From the NCBI GenBank assembly GCA_015272325.1, contig JACYLU010000002.1, forward strand, positions 186,001 through 250,000: 64,000 nt of DNA, in the 5' to 3' direction. A program made the translations under genes and the position numbers. Under the pieces are notes generated by a model. It searched no databases. It saw nothing but the letters and a program-made list of their open reading frames with translations, and was not told the DNA's origin. Positions 35,224-44,824 of the stretch are shown piece by piece. The DNA is from Synechococcales cyanobacterium C42_A2020_086 (lineage in GTDB: Bacteria > Cyanobacteriota > Cyanobacteriia > Elainellales > Elainellaceae). Each line of letters starts with the position of its first letter. Within the stretch, counting starts at the first letter, position 1.

Positions 35224-38200
35224 CTATCTATTACGGTCATCTGTAATCACTCCGTTTTCTTGATCATGGGTAACGCGATTTAGCAGATCAATCACTCTCC
35301 ACTCAAATTCCTGGGGGGTGATGCGTCCTTTGGTCAAGAATAGCGTTTGTCCTAGTCGCAGGCGTTCTCGGTCGGGTTCGCTCAAGTCCTGCGCTGTGTA
35401 CACAACAAGCGGCACTTGGCAAAGTCGATTGTGTTGCCGCAGCCAATTGACAACCGCAAACCCATCGCATTCTGGTAGTCCCAAATCCAGGATCAGCAGG
35501 TCGGGCATCAGCTGCTGACTGAGCCGGATAGCCTCTCGTCCGGTTGCCGCGTGGAAGATTTGCAGCCCGTGCCGAGAAAAAATAGCCAGCATAACATGGG
35601 CCAGATCGAGATCATCTTCGACGACCAGCACCTTGATGATGTGGCGCTGTTTGGCAAGTGCCCGCTCTAGAGATTGGGAAAGCAACTGCTGATTCAGCGG
35701 TTTCACAATCCAATCGCTAACTTCGGGATGAGCTGCCTGCCGATCATCAGGAAGCAAACCGCTAAAAATAATCACAGGAATATTTTGGGTCTCGGAGTAT
35801 TGCTTCAGCAGAGCCAGCGTTTCCCAACCGTCCATGCCAGGCATCATGAGATTGAGTAGTATCACATTGGGGGGATGCTGCCGAGCAAAGTCTACGGCTT
35901 CCTGCCCCGATGCCACCGTGATGACGCGATAACCTTGACGCTCTAGTATCGAGTGAATCACCGTGCGAATTGCAGCATCGTCATCGCAAACTAACACTAG
36001 CGGTGCCGGTCGATTTCTCGGCGGCAGGTCTGACCTTTGGGACACCAGGGATGGTGGTGCCTCCGAGCTAAGGTCTGGGGAAGACTGGTCTGGGCAGGTC
36101 TGCTCAGGAGGGGGGAGTGGCGCAGCGTTGGTTCCTTCCGCACCCGGCAGAACCGGCAGGGTGAAATAGAACGTACTGCCCGTGCCTAGCCGACTCTCCG
36201 CCCAGATCTGCCCGCCGTGATGCTGCAAAATGGTGCGGCAGATTGCCAGACCCAATCCGGTACCTCCTTTTTGCCGCGAGTCAGAAGCATCCACCTGCTG
36301 AAACCGTTCAAATATTGTTTCCAGCTTATCAGCCGGAATGCCTCGTCCCTGATCTTGTACCGAAACCAGAACATAGGGCGAGTCGGGTTCCGCCTCGGGG
36401 ACAGCCTCAGCATCCCCGTGGGGAGGGTCTCGCCTGAGCGTAGCCGACAATTGCACTGTACTGTGGGGCGGCGAGAATTTGATGGCGTTGCTGATCAGAT
36501 TAGTAAGCACTTGCACAATGCGATCCGGATCAGCCCAGACCCAAACTGCCAGCGGTGCGGCTGCCAGCGTCACACTCGAACGAGCTGCCATATCGCACAT
36601 TTCTTCAACTGCCTGAGTCATCAGATCAGCTAAATTGCAGGCTTGCTGGGTCATCGTAATTTTCCCAGATTCGATGCGCTCAATGTCTAAGATGTCGTTG
36701 ATGAGCCGTACTAATCGGTCGGTGCTGCCGGCGGCAATGTTCAGCATCCGCTGGGCTTCTTCGGGCTGAGACTGCAACACGCCGTTTGCCAATAGATCCA
36801 GCGCTCCAGAAATGGAGGTTAATGGCGTCCTCAGCTCATGGCTCACAATAGAGACAAACTCATCTTTGAGGCGTTCAATTTCCCGGCGATCGCTAATATC
36901 TTTGGTAAAGCAATAGTGTCCGCTCATCTGCTGCTGGGAGTCGTAGGCAGTTACCATCACTACCTGTTTATCAAAAAGCGTTCCATCTTTGCGCAATCCA
37001 CGTACTTCTACCTCGGCTTTTCCTTCGCGCAACATCTGCTGATAGGCGGTCTGTAGAGTGTCCAGATCGTCTGGATGCAGGGTTTGCTGCCATTCCATTT
37101 GCAGCAGTTCCTCGGGACTGTAGCCCAGCATTTGGGCATAGGCGGGGTTCACCGTGACGTAGCGCCCTTGGGTGTCGAGCTGAGCAATGCCTTCCACAGC
37201 ACTTTCCAGAGCACGACTCATGGCTCGCAGGTCGGTTTGCGAGCGGATCAGCTCCTGCCGCTGGCGGATTTCCTGTTCTAGCAATTGCGCCTGCGACAAC
37301 GCCACCCCAATCTGATCCGCCAACTGTTGCAGCAGCTCAGTTTCAAAGGAAGTCCACTGGCGTGATCGAGAGCACTGGTGAGCAATCAACAGTCCCCATA
37401 GGGTGTCCCGAATGAAGATCGGCACGACCAGATTAGCCTTCACCGCCAGCCCTTGCAAAAACTCAACATAGCAAGGTTCGATACCCGCCTGCTCGATATC
37501 AGTAATCGCCCCTACCCGTCCTTGGCGATACTGCTCCAGATAGCCTTCTTGAAAGCAGGGATCGACGATATCCTGCCCTAGGGTCGGTGGATATCCGGGA
37601 ACAACCGCCTCTTGCACAACGGTTCCCCAACCGCCATCGGCCGTGAGCTGGAACAGCAGCACTCGGTCGGCTTGTAGCACTCGCTGGACCTCGGTAACCG
37701 TAGTCCGCAGGATCGCGTCGAGCTGCAGCGACTGCCGGATCTTCAGGGTCACTTCGGCAAACAGCTCGGCTCGTCGCTTCTGCTGCTGGAGTTCTTGCTG
37801 CGCTTGACGGCGTTCGCTAATATCGCTGCCAATGCCCAAAAAGCCGGTAATGGTCTGATGTTCATCCCGCAGGGCCGTCACCGACAGCAAAACCGGAAAC
37901 CGGGAGCCGTCTTTGCGAACGTAGGTCCATTCTTGTTCATCGACAATGCCGCGCCGTGCCTTGGCGACAAATGCTTCAAAGCCTGGCTCAATGGAGGTTT
38001 GTAGCTCTTGCGACAGGGCAGCAGCTCGCTGCTCAATCTCCTGCCAATCGTGGATGAGCACGGGCGTGGTTTTGCCGACCACCTCCGCGGCGGTGTATCC
38101 TAGCCACCGTTCGGCCGCCGCATTAAAGGTGCGAATGATGCCGTCCACCGTAGTGGAAATAATGGAGTAATTGGCGCTGTCGAGAATCGCCTGTTGCAGG

Positions 38201-39150
38201 CTCAGGGTGTCTTGCAACCGCTGCTCCACTTGCTTGCGTTGGCTGATGTCGCGAAAATAAACCGATAGCCCGTCTGGAGAGGGATAGGCATGCACTTCAA
38301 ACCACGTTTGCAGCGGCGGGTAAAAGGCTTCAAACTCAACGCTGACCTGCTCTGCCATCGCCTGATGATACTGCTGATAGAACAGGGATCCCACCGCTTC
38401 TGGGAAGGCATCCCAGACCCTTTGCCCCAGCAGGTCCTGCCGCTGGCGTTGCAGCAGCACTTCCGCTTGGTGATTTAGGTAAGTGAAGTGCCAGTCTCGA
38501 TCGAGAGCAAAAAAGGCATCTGTGATGCTTTCCAAAATGTTGGTTACCTGCTGGCGGCTCGCTTCGCTTTCGGCACGGGCACTCTGCTCCTGCTGCAAGA
38601 GCTGGGTGCGGGCTTGTTCCGCCTGCTGGGCAATTTGGGTCAGGTGATGCAAATGGGCGCAGCTTTGCCGCAGCTCAAGCTGAGACACCACCTGACGACT
38701 CAGGACGCGCAATGCCTCGATCTGCTCGGGGCCAAGCTGCCGAGGCACACGGTCGATTACGCAGAGTGTCCCCAGGGCATAGCCGTCTGATGTCACCAAA
38801 GGCGCACCAGCATAGAAGCGAATGTAGGGGTCCCCGGTGACGAGGGGGTTGGTTGCGAAACGATCGTCTAGCCATGTATCTGGCACAATCAGCAACTCCT
38901 GGGGCTGCAGAATGGCATAGGCGCAAAATGCCAAATTGCGGGGAGTTTCCTGCACCGTTAAGCCAACTCGCGCCTTAAACCACTGGCGGCACTCGTCCAC
39001 CAAGCTGACCAGCGCAATCGGCGTATGGCAGATCGAGGCTGCCAAGCGAGCCAAATCGTCGAAGGCGGCTTCGGCCTCTGTGTCCAGAATCGCGAACTGA
39101 CGCAGCGCATTCAGCCGGTCGGATTCGTTGTCAGGAGGGGGAGCATTCAT
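35224..39150 (-). CDS. Hybrid histidine kinase with DXCF cyanobacteriochrome-type GAF domain
   Basis: A 1308-residue hybrid kinase. Order: GAF (15-165), PAS (200-310), PAS (315-448), GAF (462-625), PAS (645-755), HisKA with His771 (VSHELRTP), HATPase (about 870-1000), Pro-rich linker, receiver 1 (1050-1165; Asn1100 replaces the phospho-Asp) and receiver 2 (1172-1295; Asp1222). The second GAF carries DPCF (530-533) and, 28 residues on, EPCY (Cys560), the two-cysteine arrangement of DXCF cyanobacteriochromes such as TePixJ, although Tyr follows the canonical Cys where His is usual. There is no PHY domain. HisKA is very close to that of RfpA. It overlaps the upstream regulator gene by 20 bases. 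Likely a blue/green-type photosensor; bilin binding is unproven. Confidence 0.85.
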   Translation of the reverse strand: MNAPPPDNESDRLNALRQFAILDTEAEAAFDDLARLAASICHTPIALVSLVDECRQWFKARVGLTVQETPRNLAFCAYAILQPQELLIVPDTWLDDRFATNPLVTGDPYIRFYAGAPLVTSDGYALGTLCVIDRVPRQLGPEQIEALRVLSRQVVSQLELRQSCAHLHHLTQIAQQAEQARTQLLQQEQSARAESEASRQQVTNILESITDAFFALDRDWHFTYLNHQAEVLLQRQRQDLLGQRVWDAFPEAVGSLFYQQYHQAMAEQVSVEFEAFYPPLQTWFEVHAYPSPDGLSVYFRDISQRKQVEQRLQDTLSLQQAILDSANYSIISTTVDGIIRTFNAAAERWLGYTAAEVVGKTTPVLIHDWQEIEQRAAALSQELQTSIEPGFEAFVAKARRGIVDEQEWTYVRKDGSRFPVLLSVTALRDEHQTITGFLGIGSDISERRQAQQELQQQKRRAELFAEVTLKIRQSLQLDAILRTTVTEVQRVLQADRVLLFQLTADGGWGTVVQEAVVPGYPPTLGQDIVDPCFQEGYLEQYRQGRVGAITDIEQAGIEPCYVEFLQGLAVKANLVVPIFIRDTLWGLLIAHQCSRSRQWTSFETELLQQLADQIGVALSQAQLLEQEIRQRQELIRSQTDLRAMSRALESAVEGIAQLDTQGRYVTVNPAYAQMLGYSPEELLQMEWQQTLHPDDLDTLQTAYQQMLREGKAEVEVRGLRKDGTLFDKQVVMVTAYDSQQQMSGHYCFTKDISDRREIERLKDEFVSIVSHELRTPLTSISGALDLLANGVLQSQPEEAQRMLNIAAGSTDRLVRLINDILDIERIESGKITMTQQACNLADLMTQAVEEMCDMAARSSVTLAAAPLAVWVWADPDRIVQVLTNLISNAIKFSPPHSTVQLSATLRRDPPHGDAEAVPEAEPDSPYVLVSVQDQGRGIPADKLETIFERFQQVDASDSRQKGGTGLGLAICRTILQHHGGQIWAESRLGTGSTFYFTLPVLPGAEGTNAAPLPPPEQTCPDQSSPDLSSEAPPSLVSQRSDLPPRNRPAPLVLVCDDDAAIRTVIHSILERQGYRVITVASGQEAVDFARQHPPNVILLNLMMPGMDGWETLALLKQYSETQNIPVIIFSGLLPDDRQAAHPEVSDWIVKPLNQQLLSQSLERALAKQRHIIKVLVVEDDLDLAHVMLAIFSRHGLQIFHAATGREAIRLSQQLMPDLLILDLGLPECDGFAVVNWLRQHNRLCQVPLVVYTAQDLSEPDRERLRLGQTLFLTKGRITPQEFEWRVIDLLNRVTHDQENGVITDDRNR

Positions 39151-41602
39151 CCTCGGTTAGGGGGTTACGACGGTTTGCAGGGGGGGTGAGATGGGGGATG
39201 GTATCGACCGGTAGATTCACCGGACCCCAGATGATCCGGTCACCGCCGGCGGCCTTGGCCTGGCTCAGGGCAACATCTGCGGCTCGGTAAACACTCTGGA
39301 GATCGGCACCGGCTGGAGGGCAGAGCACCGCACCAATGCTGCACGTCACCCAAAATGCCTCTGGTGCTGCCGCGAACTCGATCTGTCGTAGGCTGTCTAG
39401 CAGCTCGGTTAACCGTTGGTCCGCTTCCGATTGAGTCAGCCCAGTTAGCCCAATCACAAATTCAGTGCCACCCCAGCGACCCATCACCGCTTCCCCAGGG
39501 AAGGTTTGTCGCAGCAAACGCCCAAACCGAGACAAAACGTGATCGCCTGCCGCATGCCCATACCGATGATTAACCGATTTCAACTGATCTAGATCCAGAA
39601 TGGCAAAGCAGCAGGGCTGCGGCTGCTCCACCTGCAACCAGTGTGTCAGGGCTTGAGTGGATTTACGACGATTAGCGATGCCAGTCAAGGCGTCAATATC
39701 GGCGAGGTGGCGCAGTAAGCGCGATCGCTCCAGGCGGTTGAGAATGCGGGTGATGAATTCGGGGCCAACAATCGGCTTACTAACATAGTCATCAGCACCA
39801 GCCGCAAATACTCGATGCATCGTCTCGGCATTGGCATGGGCAGTTAGCACCAGAATGGGCAACCCACTCCAGTGAGGATCATTGCGCACCACTTGACACA
39901 ACTCAATACCACTCACATGGGGCAGCTCTACATCCAGCACGAGCAGATCCGGCGAGGTGAGGTCCAGCACGTCTAGAAACCGCAGGGGGTCATCCAGCGT
40001 CGTCACCTTGATACCCCAAGGTTCCAGCAAGGTCTGCAGGGCAGCAAGCACCTGCGGATCATCATCTACAGCCAAGATGCGCGTGGCTTCGGTGCGGGTA
40101 TGGTGCAGCACCTGTAGCACAGCATCCACGGCTTGGACAGGAGCCACCGGCGACGCCAAAATCCGCTGACCTCCCATGCGGGTAATCTGGACTCGGTCGA
40201 TCAGCCGATTCTGCGCCGTCAGCACAATCACCGGGACGGGCGGCGTGTAGCTGCTGAATTCTGCCAGCAAGGCCAGAGCGCTAGGAGCGAGGGTCTGTCC
40301 TTGCTTAGAGGTGATCGGCAGATCGAGCAGCACGGCATCGGGGAGGTGATGCGCAATCCGACGGCGAGCAGCAGTAGGGGAAGCCGCAATCTCTGCCCGC
40401 AATCCTCGACTTTCAGCCTCAGCCGCCAAGGTCGCTGCCGTAGCCCGGTCCCCATGAACAATCAACAGCCAAGGTCGCTCGTCTCGGATGGCGACCAGGA
40501 GATCCGGCAGACCTCGATCCATCTGTTGCAGAGTCTGACGCAACTCTCTCACGAGCTGCGAGAGCCGTTGGCGTTGGTTAGAGTTCAGCGACCGCCCTCC
40601 GGCCAGCAGTGGTTCAATGTCCTGCGCTAGTCGCGAGCCTTCTTCCGAGCCAAACATGCCGAGCGATCCGGCTAGCCGATGGGCTTCCTGTTCCGCCTGT
40701 TGCCGCAACTCTTCATTGAGCTGTTCCTGTAGCAACAGCGATGTTGCCTGTTCCACGACCGCCGCCCGCCGCTGCAAACTTTCTTTGGCCTGCCGCCATA
40801 TCTGATTAGCCTCAACTCCCGGCTGAGGCGCCTGAAGTCGTGCCTGTTCCGCGCTATCTGTGGGTTTTGCAGAGCGTTGAGGCTGGGGTTTATCCGGACC
40901 TTTGTCGAGCACCCGTGCCTTTCCTGGATCGGCCGGCTTAAGGCGATAGCCAATGCCGTATACGGTCTCTAGCGGATCGTCGGCAATACCAGCCGCCTTA
41001 AGTTTTTGCCGCAAGCCCTTAACGTGGGAGCGCACCGTTTCTTCGGTAGGCGGATCCTCCAGCGACCACAGGTGATCGATCAGCGCTCCACAGCTGAAAA
41101 TGCGGTGGCGGTTACGCAGAAATAGCTCTAGGAGTCCATACTCTTTGGGAGTCAGATGCAGTGATTGGTTGTTGCAAGTCACTTCGCAGGTGCTGGGATC
41201 AAGCTGGAGGTTACGCCACTGAAGGAGTGGCGGCAGTGCGGTACTGCTGCGCCTCAGTAATGCTCGAATGCGAGCCAGCAATTCTTGCAAATCAAACGGT
41301 TTCGCCATGTAGTCGTCTGCGCCGGCATCCAACCCTGTCACGAGGCTGGTGTGGGTATCTTGGGCGGTTAGCAGCAGGATCGGCGTTTGATTGCCTTGTC
41401 GGCGCAATTGTTGGCAGAGCTGAATGCCGTTCAGTTTGGGCAGCACTACATCTAGCAGAATTAGGTCATAGCTGAAGGATTCGGCCAGGTCCCACCCCAT
41501 TTGACCGTCAGTAGCAACGTCAACCGTGTAGTGCTGCTCGGTCAATGCTTTACTCAATGTATGGACAAGTAGCTCATCGTCTTCAATCAGCAGAATTCTC
41601 AT
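39131..41602 (-). CDS. RfpB-like regulator with degenerate GGDEF domain
   Basis: An 823-residue protein with the architecture of RfpB plus an output domain. Receiver 1 (1-118, Asp51), OmpR-type winged helix (125-225, TPKEYGLLELFLRN ... YGIGYRL), Hpt-like domain (about 270-365, His308 in EAHRLAGSLGMF), receiver-like domain (376-500), receiver (507-625, Asp557) and GGDEF-type domain (630-795). The signature reads GGTEF (711-715), and RYGHAAGDHVL is kept; loss of the metal-binding Asp suggests no diguanylate cyclase activity. First gene of the minus-strand cassette, overlapping the hybrid kinase by 20 bases. Confidence 0.88.
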   Translation of the reverse strand: MRILLIEDDELLVHTLSKALTEQHYTVDVATDGQMGWDLAESFSYDLILLDVVLPKLNGIQLCQQLRRQGNQTPILLLTAQDTHTSLVTGLDAGADDYMAKPFDLQELLARIRALLRRSSTALPPLLQWRNLQLDPSTCEVTCNNQSLHLTPKEYGLLELFLRNRHRIFSCGALIDHLWSLEDPPTEETVRSHVKGLRQKLKAAGIADDPLETVYGIGYRLKPADPGKARVLDKGPDKPQPQRSAKPTDSAEQARLQAPQPGVEANQIWRQAKESLQRRAAVVEQATSLLLQEQLNEELRQQAEQEAHRLAGSLGMFGSEEGSRLAQDIEPLLAGGRSLNSNQRQRLSQLVRELRQTLQQMDRGLPDLLVAIRDERPWLLIVHGDRATAATLAAEAESRGLRAEIAASPTAARRRIAHHLPDAVLLDLPITSKQGQTLAPSALALLAEFSSYTPPVPVIVLTAQNRLIDRVQITRMGGQRILASPVAPVQAVDAVLQVLHHTRTEATRILAVDDDPQVLAALQTLLEPWGIKVTTLDDPLRFLDVLDLTSPDLLVLDVELPHVSGIELCQVVRNDPHWSGLPILVLTAHANAETMHRVFAAGADDYVSKPIVGPEFITRILNRLERSRLLRHLADIDALTGIANRRKSTQALTHWLQVEQPQPCCFAILDLDQLKSVNHRYGHAAGDHVLSRFGRLLRQTFPGEAVMGRWGGTEFVIGLTGLTQSEADQRLTELLDSLRQIEFAAAPEAFWVTCSIGAVLCPPAGADLQSVYRAADVALSQAKAAGGDRIIWGPVNLPVDTIPHLTPPANRRNPLTEDECSPS

Positions 41603-41831
41603 GGCGGCTAGAGCGCAACTGGGGCTGGGGGAATAGCGTTAAACCGCATACTTTAAGCCTAGCTTGCGGTCAAACTGATTGATTTACGATTTGTGAACGG
41701 CATTCCTATCGGGGCGAGTTTAGGCGGGCGTATAGAGACTCACAACTTCCTCAAACTTTTGGCTTAGCCTCAAATTAAGACTTGGTGAGAGCTGTAGCTC
41801 TAGACTGCCAGCCTGCCCAAGGAGATAGACG

Positions 41832-42326
41832 ATGTTGAATAAACTGTTGGTCGCCATCGATCATTCCGACCTGAGCTGGATGGTGTTTGATCAAGCCCTA
41901 TCCTTGGCTGTGGCTACAGCCGCATCTTTGCGCGTGCTGCATGTTGTGCCACCCGATGAAGAGACTGTCCATGATCACCCGATCTATTTATCGAGTGCTG
42001 AGGTGAATGTGCCAGGTAGCCACAGCAGCTACGAAGATGCGTTGTTCAGCAGCTATGTCAGCGAAGCTTTGCACGCCGGAGTTCACACAGAGTTCTTTCA
42101 ATATCTGGGTAATCCTGGTCCAATCATCTGCAATTTTGCGCTGGTATGGGAGGCCGATCTAATTGTGATCGGTCGGCGGGGGCAAGTAGGCTTCAAAGAT
42201 CCTCCCTTGGGCAGCGTCAGCAGTTATGTTGTGCATCACGCACCTTGCTCGGTGCATTTGGTGCATGGGTGCCATTCAGTTAAAATCAAAGCCACTCCCG
42301 GAAGACAGGTGCGAGCCGTGTATTAA
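41832..42326 (+). CDS. Universal stress protein (UspA family)
   Basis: A 164-residue Usp: KLLVAIDHSDLSWMVFDQAL, LRVLHVVPPDEE, and the nucleotide-binding end IGRRGQVGFKDPPLGSVSSY with VVHHAPCSV (G-x2-G-x9-GS form). A aaggag-like site precedes the ATG. Divergent from the regulator cassette; the 229-base gap is likely a shared promoter region. Confidence 0.9.
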   Translation: MLNKLLVAIDHSDLSWMVFDQALSLAVATAASLRVLHVVPPDEETVHDHPIYLSSAEVNVPGSHSSYEDALFSSYVSEALHAGVHTEFFQYLGNPGPIICNFALVWEADLIVIGRRGQVGFKDPPLGSVSSYVVHHAPCSVHLVHGCHSVKIKATPGRQVRAVY

Positions 42327-42774
42327 GCAACCGGGCCACAGTAGCCCTAAAGTTCGCCCACCCCAGCGGAAGCTAGCGAAAACTTATGTCTGTATCGTCC
42401 CGGAGTCGTTGGATTACCTGACCAATGGATATATAGACAAGAATTCGATACAAAGCAATAAAGATAAAAATATATAAAAAATATCGGGCTTAATAAATGC
42501 AAATTGTAGATATAACTAGAATAAAGTAGGAAACAAAAAATAATTTGATGCATCAACCTTCAGCATATGATTGCTGCGTGCTGATAGGGCCAATTGTTCA
42601 AACAGTTCTTAATAACTCGCCTTCAACGGCGGCCGAGTGGTATCTAATCTAGTCGCTAGAGTTACACGATTAGTGAGAATAACCAACAACATATAAATAT
42701 GGTAGATATGGAAATGATGTAGATATAGGTATGGGCGCATAATATTGAAGCTTATGTTCAGGAGATCTGCTGTT
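42327..42774. other. AT-rich spacer before the DUF3122 gene
   Basis: About 450 bases, AT-rich between 42460 and 42560. No gene or strong secondary structure seen. Confidence 0.4.
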
Positions 42775-43311
42775 ATGCGGCGTTCAGTCTGGCGGTTGCT
42801 AGTCGGGTGGGTCATCGCTATTCTCATGAGTGGACTGATTCTAGGACCCGGCAATGGTCTGACACGCCCTGCGTGGGCTGCCGTCACCCAGATCAAGGAG
42901 TCTGTAGGGCAGGTGCTCTGCCGTTCGCAGCACAGTTTGCCAGATGCAGCAGGCCATACTTGGCAGGTGATCCTGTTCAAACAATCCCCGTGTGCCCCAG
43001 GGGTGGCAGCAGAGCCGTCCTTGCTTTACCTGCGGCTTGCAGGCCTGCCGGGTGCCGCGGAAGTTGCTCACCCAGCACCGCTAATTCTGACGACATCAAC
43101 TGGGCAAGTCTTCAACGCACCTGATGTGTTTTGGGAAGACGCTCCAGCCTCTACGATTGGGCAATACGACCTGAAGGCATTTGCTGCTGACCTGCCGGCT
43201 GAACCGCTACGGCTGACGATTCCATTAATCGACCAAGAGACCGTTGAGTTGACCATTCCGCGTCCGGTCGTGCAGGAGTGGCAAACGGTAATTCGTCAGC
43301 AAGCATCTTAA
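42775..43311 (+). CDS. Exported DUF3122 protein
   Basis: A 178-residue secreted protein. The ATG at 42775 follows aggaga (42760-42765). Signal peptide: MRRSVWRLLVGWVIAILMSG, cleavage near AWA-A. The mature part is beta-rich, with two cysteines (VLCRSQHSL and QSPCAPG) that may pair. It matches the cyanobacterial DUF3122 family in VGQVLCRSQHSLxDxxGxxWQVILFK; function unknown. Confidence 0.85.
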   Translation: MRRSVWRLLVGWVIAILMSGLILGPGNGLTRPAWAAVTQIKESVGQVLCRSQHSLPDAAGHTWQVILFKQSPCAPGVAAEPSLLYLRLAGLPGAAEVAHPAPLILTTSTGQVFNAPDVFWEDAPASTIGQYDLKAFAADLPAEPLRLTIPLIDQETVELTIPRPVVQEWQTVIRQQAS

Positions 43312-43384
43312 CTGGCATCCGAATGGGCTAACTTGAACTTTGTCACTTCCCATAGTCTGGCTGCCAACCGTTAAGGAGGAGACC

Positions 43385-43567
43385 ATGACTGAACGTAGTC
43401 GTCGTCGCGTTGCTGGCGCTGCTTCTGGTTTCGCCTTAGTCTGTTGGTTGGGCATGCATGGAATAGCGGTGGATCTTCTGACCAATGACGCTCATCGTAT
43501 CAATATTTCCTTTCTCTTTGCGTTCACTGTAGCGATCGGTGAGATAGTCTATGTGCTCTCGCAGTAA
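43385..43567 (+). pseudogene. Possible truncated small gene running antisense into arsH
   Basis: ATG 43385 has an excellent ribosome site (aaggagg, 43373-43379) and encodes [20 protein letters not shown], after which the frame is antisense to the 3' end of arsH. It looks like the 5' end of a small membrane-protein gene cut off by a deletion that brought arsH next to it. Not recognised. Confidence 0.35.
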
Positions 43568-44113
43568 TAGAGTGAACTTGTAGAGTTCCTCCATCACATC
43601 CACAACGCGATCGCGATAGGATGACTCTTTCATGGTACCGTCTTCATGGAATTCTTGATAGGCTTTCGCGACCGAAGACTGATTGGGAATCGTAAACATC
43701 CGCATCCAGCGCCCCAGCAGCCGCATCGTATTCACCGCATTGAAGGATTGCGATCCACCACTGACCTGCATCACCGCTAGGGTTCTGCCCTGAGTCGGGC
43801 GGACGGCTCCGATGCTGAGGGGAATCCAATCAATCTGATTTTTCATAATGCCCGTGATCTGCCCATGCATCTCTGGACTAGACCACACTTGCCCTTCCGA
43901 CCATTGGCTCAAAGCTCGTAGCTCCTGAACTTTGGGATGAGTATCTGGCACACTGCCGTAAATGGGTAGGTCTCGTGGGTCGAAGAACTTCACCTCTGCC
44001 CCAAAATCCTGAATGATCCGGGCTGCCTCTTCCGCCAATAGACGACTATAGGAGCGCTCACGCAGGGAGCCATACAAAAACAAAATTCGAGGTGGGTGGT
44101 CAAAGGTACGCAT
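43436..44113 (-). CDS. arsH: ArsH, NADPH-dependent FMN reductase
   Basis: A 225-residue flavoprotein: [20 protein letters not shown] (FMN phosphate site), [52 protein letters not shown] and [11 protein letters not shown]. These are strongly diagnostic of ArsH, which oxidises trivalent organoarsenicals and reduces metals or quinones. No other ars gene is nearby. The last ~25 residues after YSERK look non-conserved and overlap the antisense frame above. Confidence 0.93.
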   Translation of the reverse strand: MRTFDHPPRILFLYGSLRERSYSRLLAEEAARIIQDFGAEVKFFDPRDLPIYGSVPDTHPKVQELRALSQWSEGQVWSSPEMHGQITGIMKNQIDWIPLSIGAVRPTQGRTLAVMQVSGGSQSFNAVNTMRLLGRWMRMFTIPNQSSVAKAYQEFHEDGTMKESSYRDRVVDVMEELYKFTLLLREHIDYLTDRYSERKEKGNIDTMSVIGQKIHRYSMHAQPTD

Positions 44114-44224
44114 AGCCTAACTAAACGAATTTCGGCTTCACTATAGCGTGTCCGAGCGCAATCGGAGTATCTGCCTATCTGTAGTTCCGAGTAGCGCTGG
44201 ATGCTCTCTTCTCGTTCTCTGCTT

Positions 44225-44773
44225 CTATTCATTGACTGCTTCTTGAAGCTGCATCGCTACTCGTTCGCCAAACTCGGGATCAATATTCGTCAAGCTGAGG
44301 AGTTGCAGATATTCCTGGATAGTGAGTCCCGAGGCTTGAATCAGCCCCAGTGCTTCCGTTTCAATGTCTTGCTGGATCTGCTGCGACTCGGACTCTGTTT
44401 CAGCCCCTTGCAGCTCGTTTTCTCGCCGCTCAATCAAGCTTAGGACCTGTAAGTAAGCGTGGATAAACTGGCTAATTTTTTCTGTGGAGATATCGTCTGC
44501 GTCTAGCCCACGCCCTGAGAAGACGGCTTCTCCTTCGCTCATTGCCTTAACAGGACCGCCTTCCTCTGCTGAACTCGGCAAAGGACCGATCAACCACAGG
44601 AGCAGCACCAGCAGTAGCCCAACACTACTGCGCACCCAGTCAAGTAGGCTTGGAATTCTGATTCGCCCCCTGGTTTGCTTTCTGATTTGCCTAGAAACAG
44701 CCTGTTCCACGTTCGATTCTCCTGCAGCAATCGGTGGAGCTTGATCATGTCCAGTTTTAATTTTGTTAAGCAC
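44225..44773 (-). CDS. DUF4168-containing exported protein
   Basis: A 182-residue protein with a long basic N-terminus, a membrane or signal segment (about 50-66, VGLLLVLLLWLIGPLPSSA), and a helical DUF4168 domain: ISQFIHAYLQVLSLIERREN and the end LTIQEYLQLLSLTNIDPEFG. The family is common in cyanobacteria and of unknown function. Convergent with nothing; downstream is arsH on the same strand. Confidence 0.85.
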   Translation of the reverse strand: MLNKIKTGHDQAPPIAAGESNVEQAVSRQIRKQTRGRIRIPSLLDWVRSSVGLLLVLLLWLIGPLPSSAEEGGPVKAMSEGEAVFSGRGLDADDISTEKISQFIHAYLQVLSLIERRENELQGAETESESQQIQQDIETEALGLIQASGLTIQEYLQLLSLTNIDPEFGERVAMQLQEAVNE

Positions 44774-44824
44774 CTAGCTTTAAAGTACCTAGCAATAACA
44801 CCTAGCCCGCCTTGCCGCAACCAT

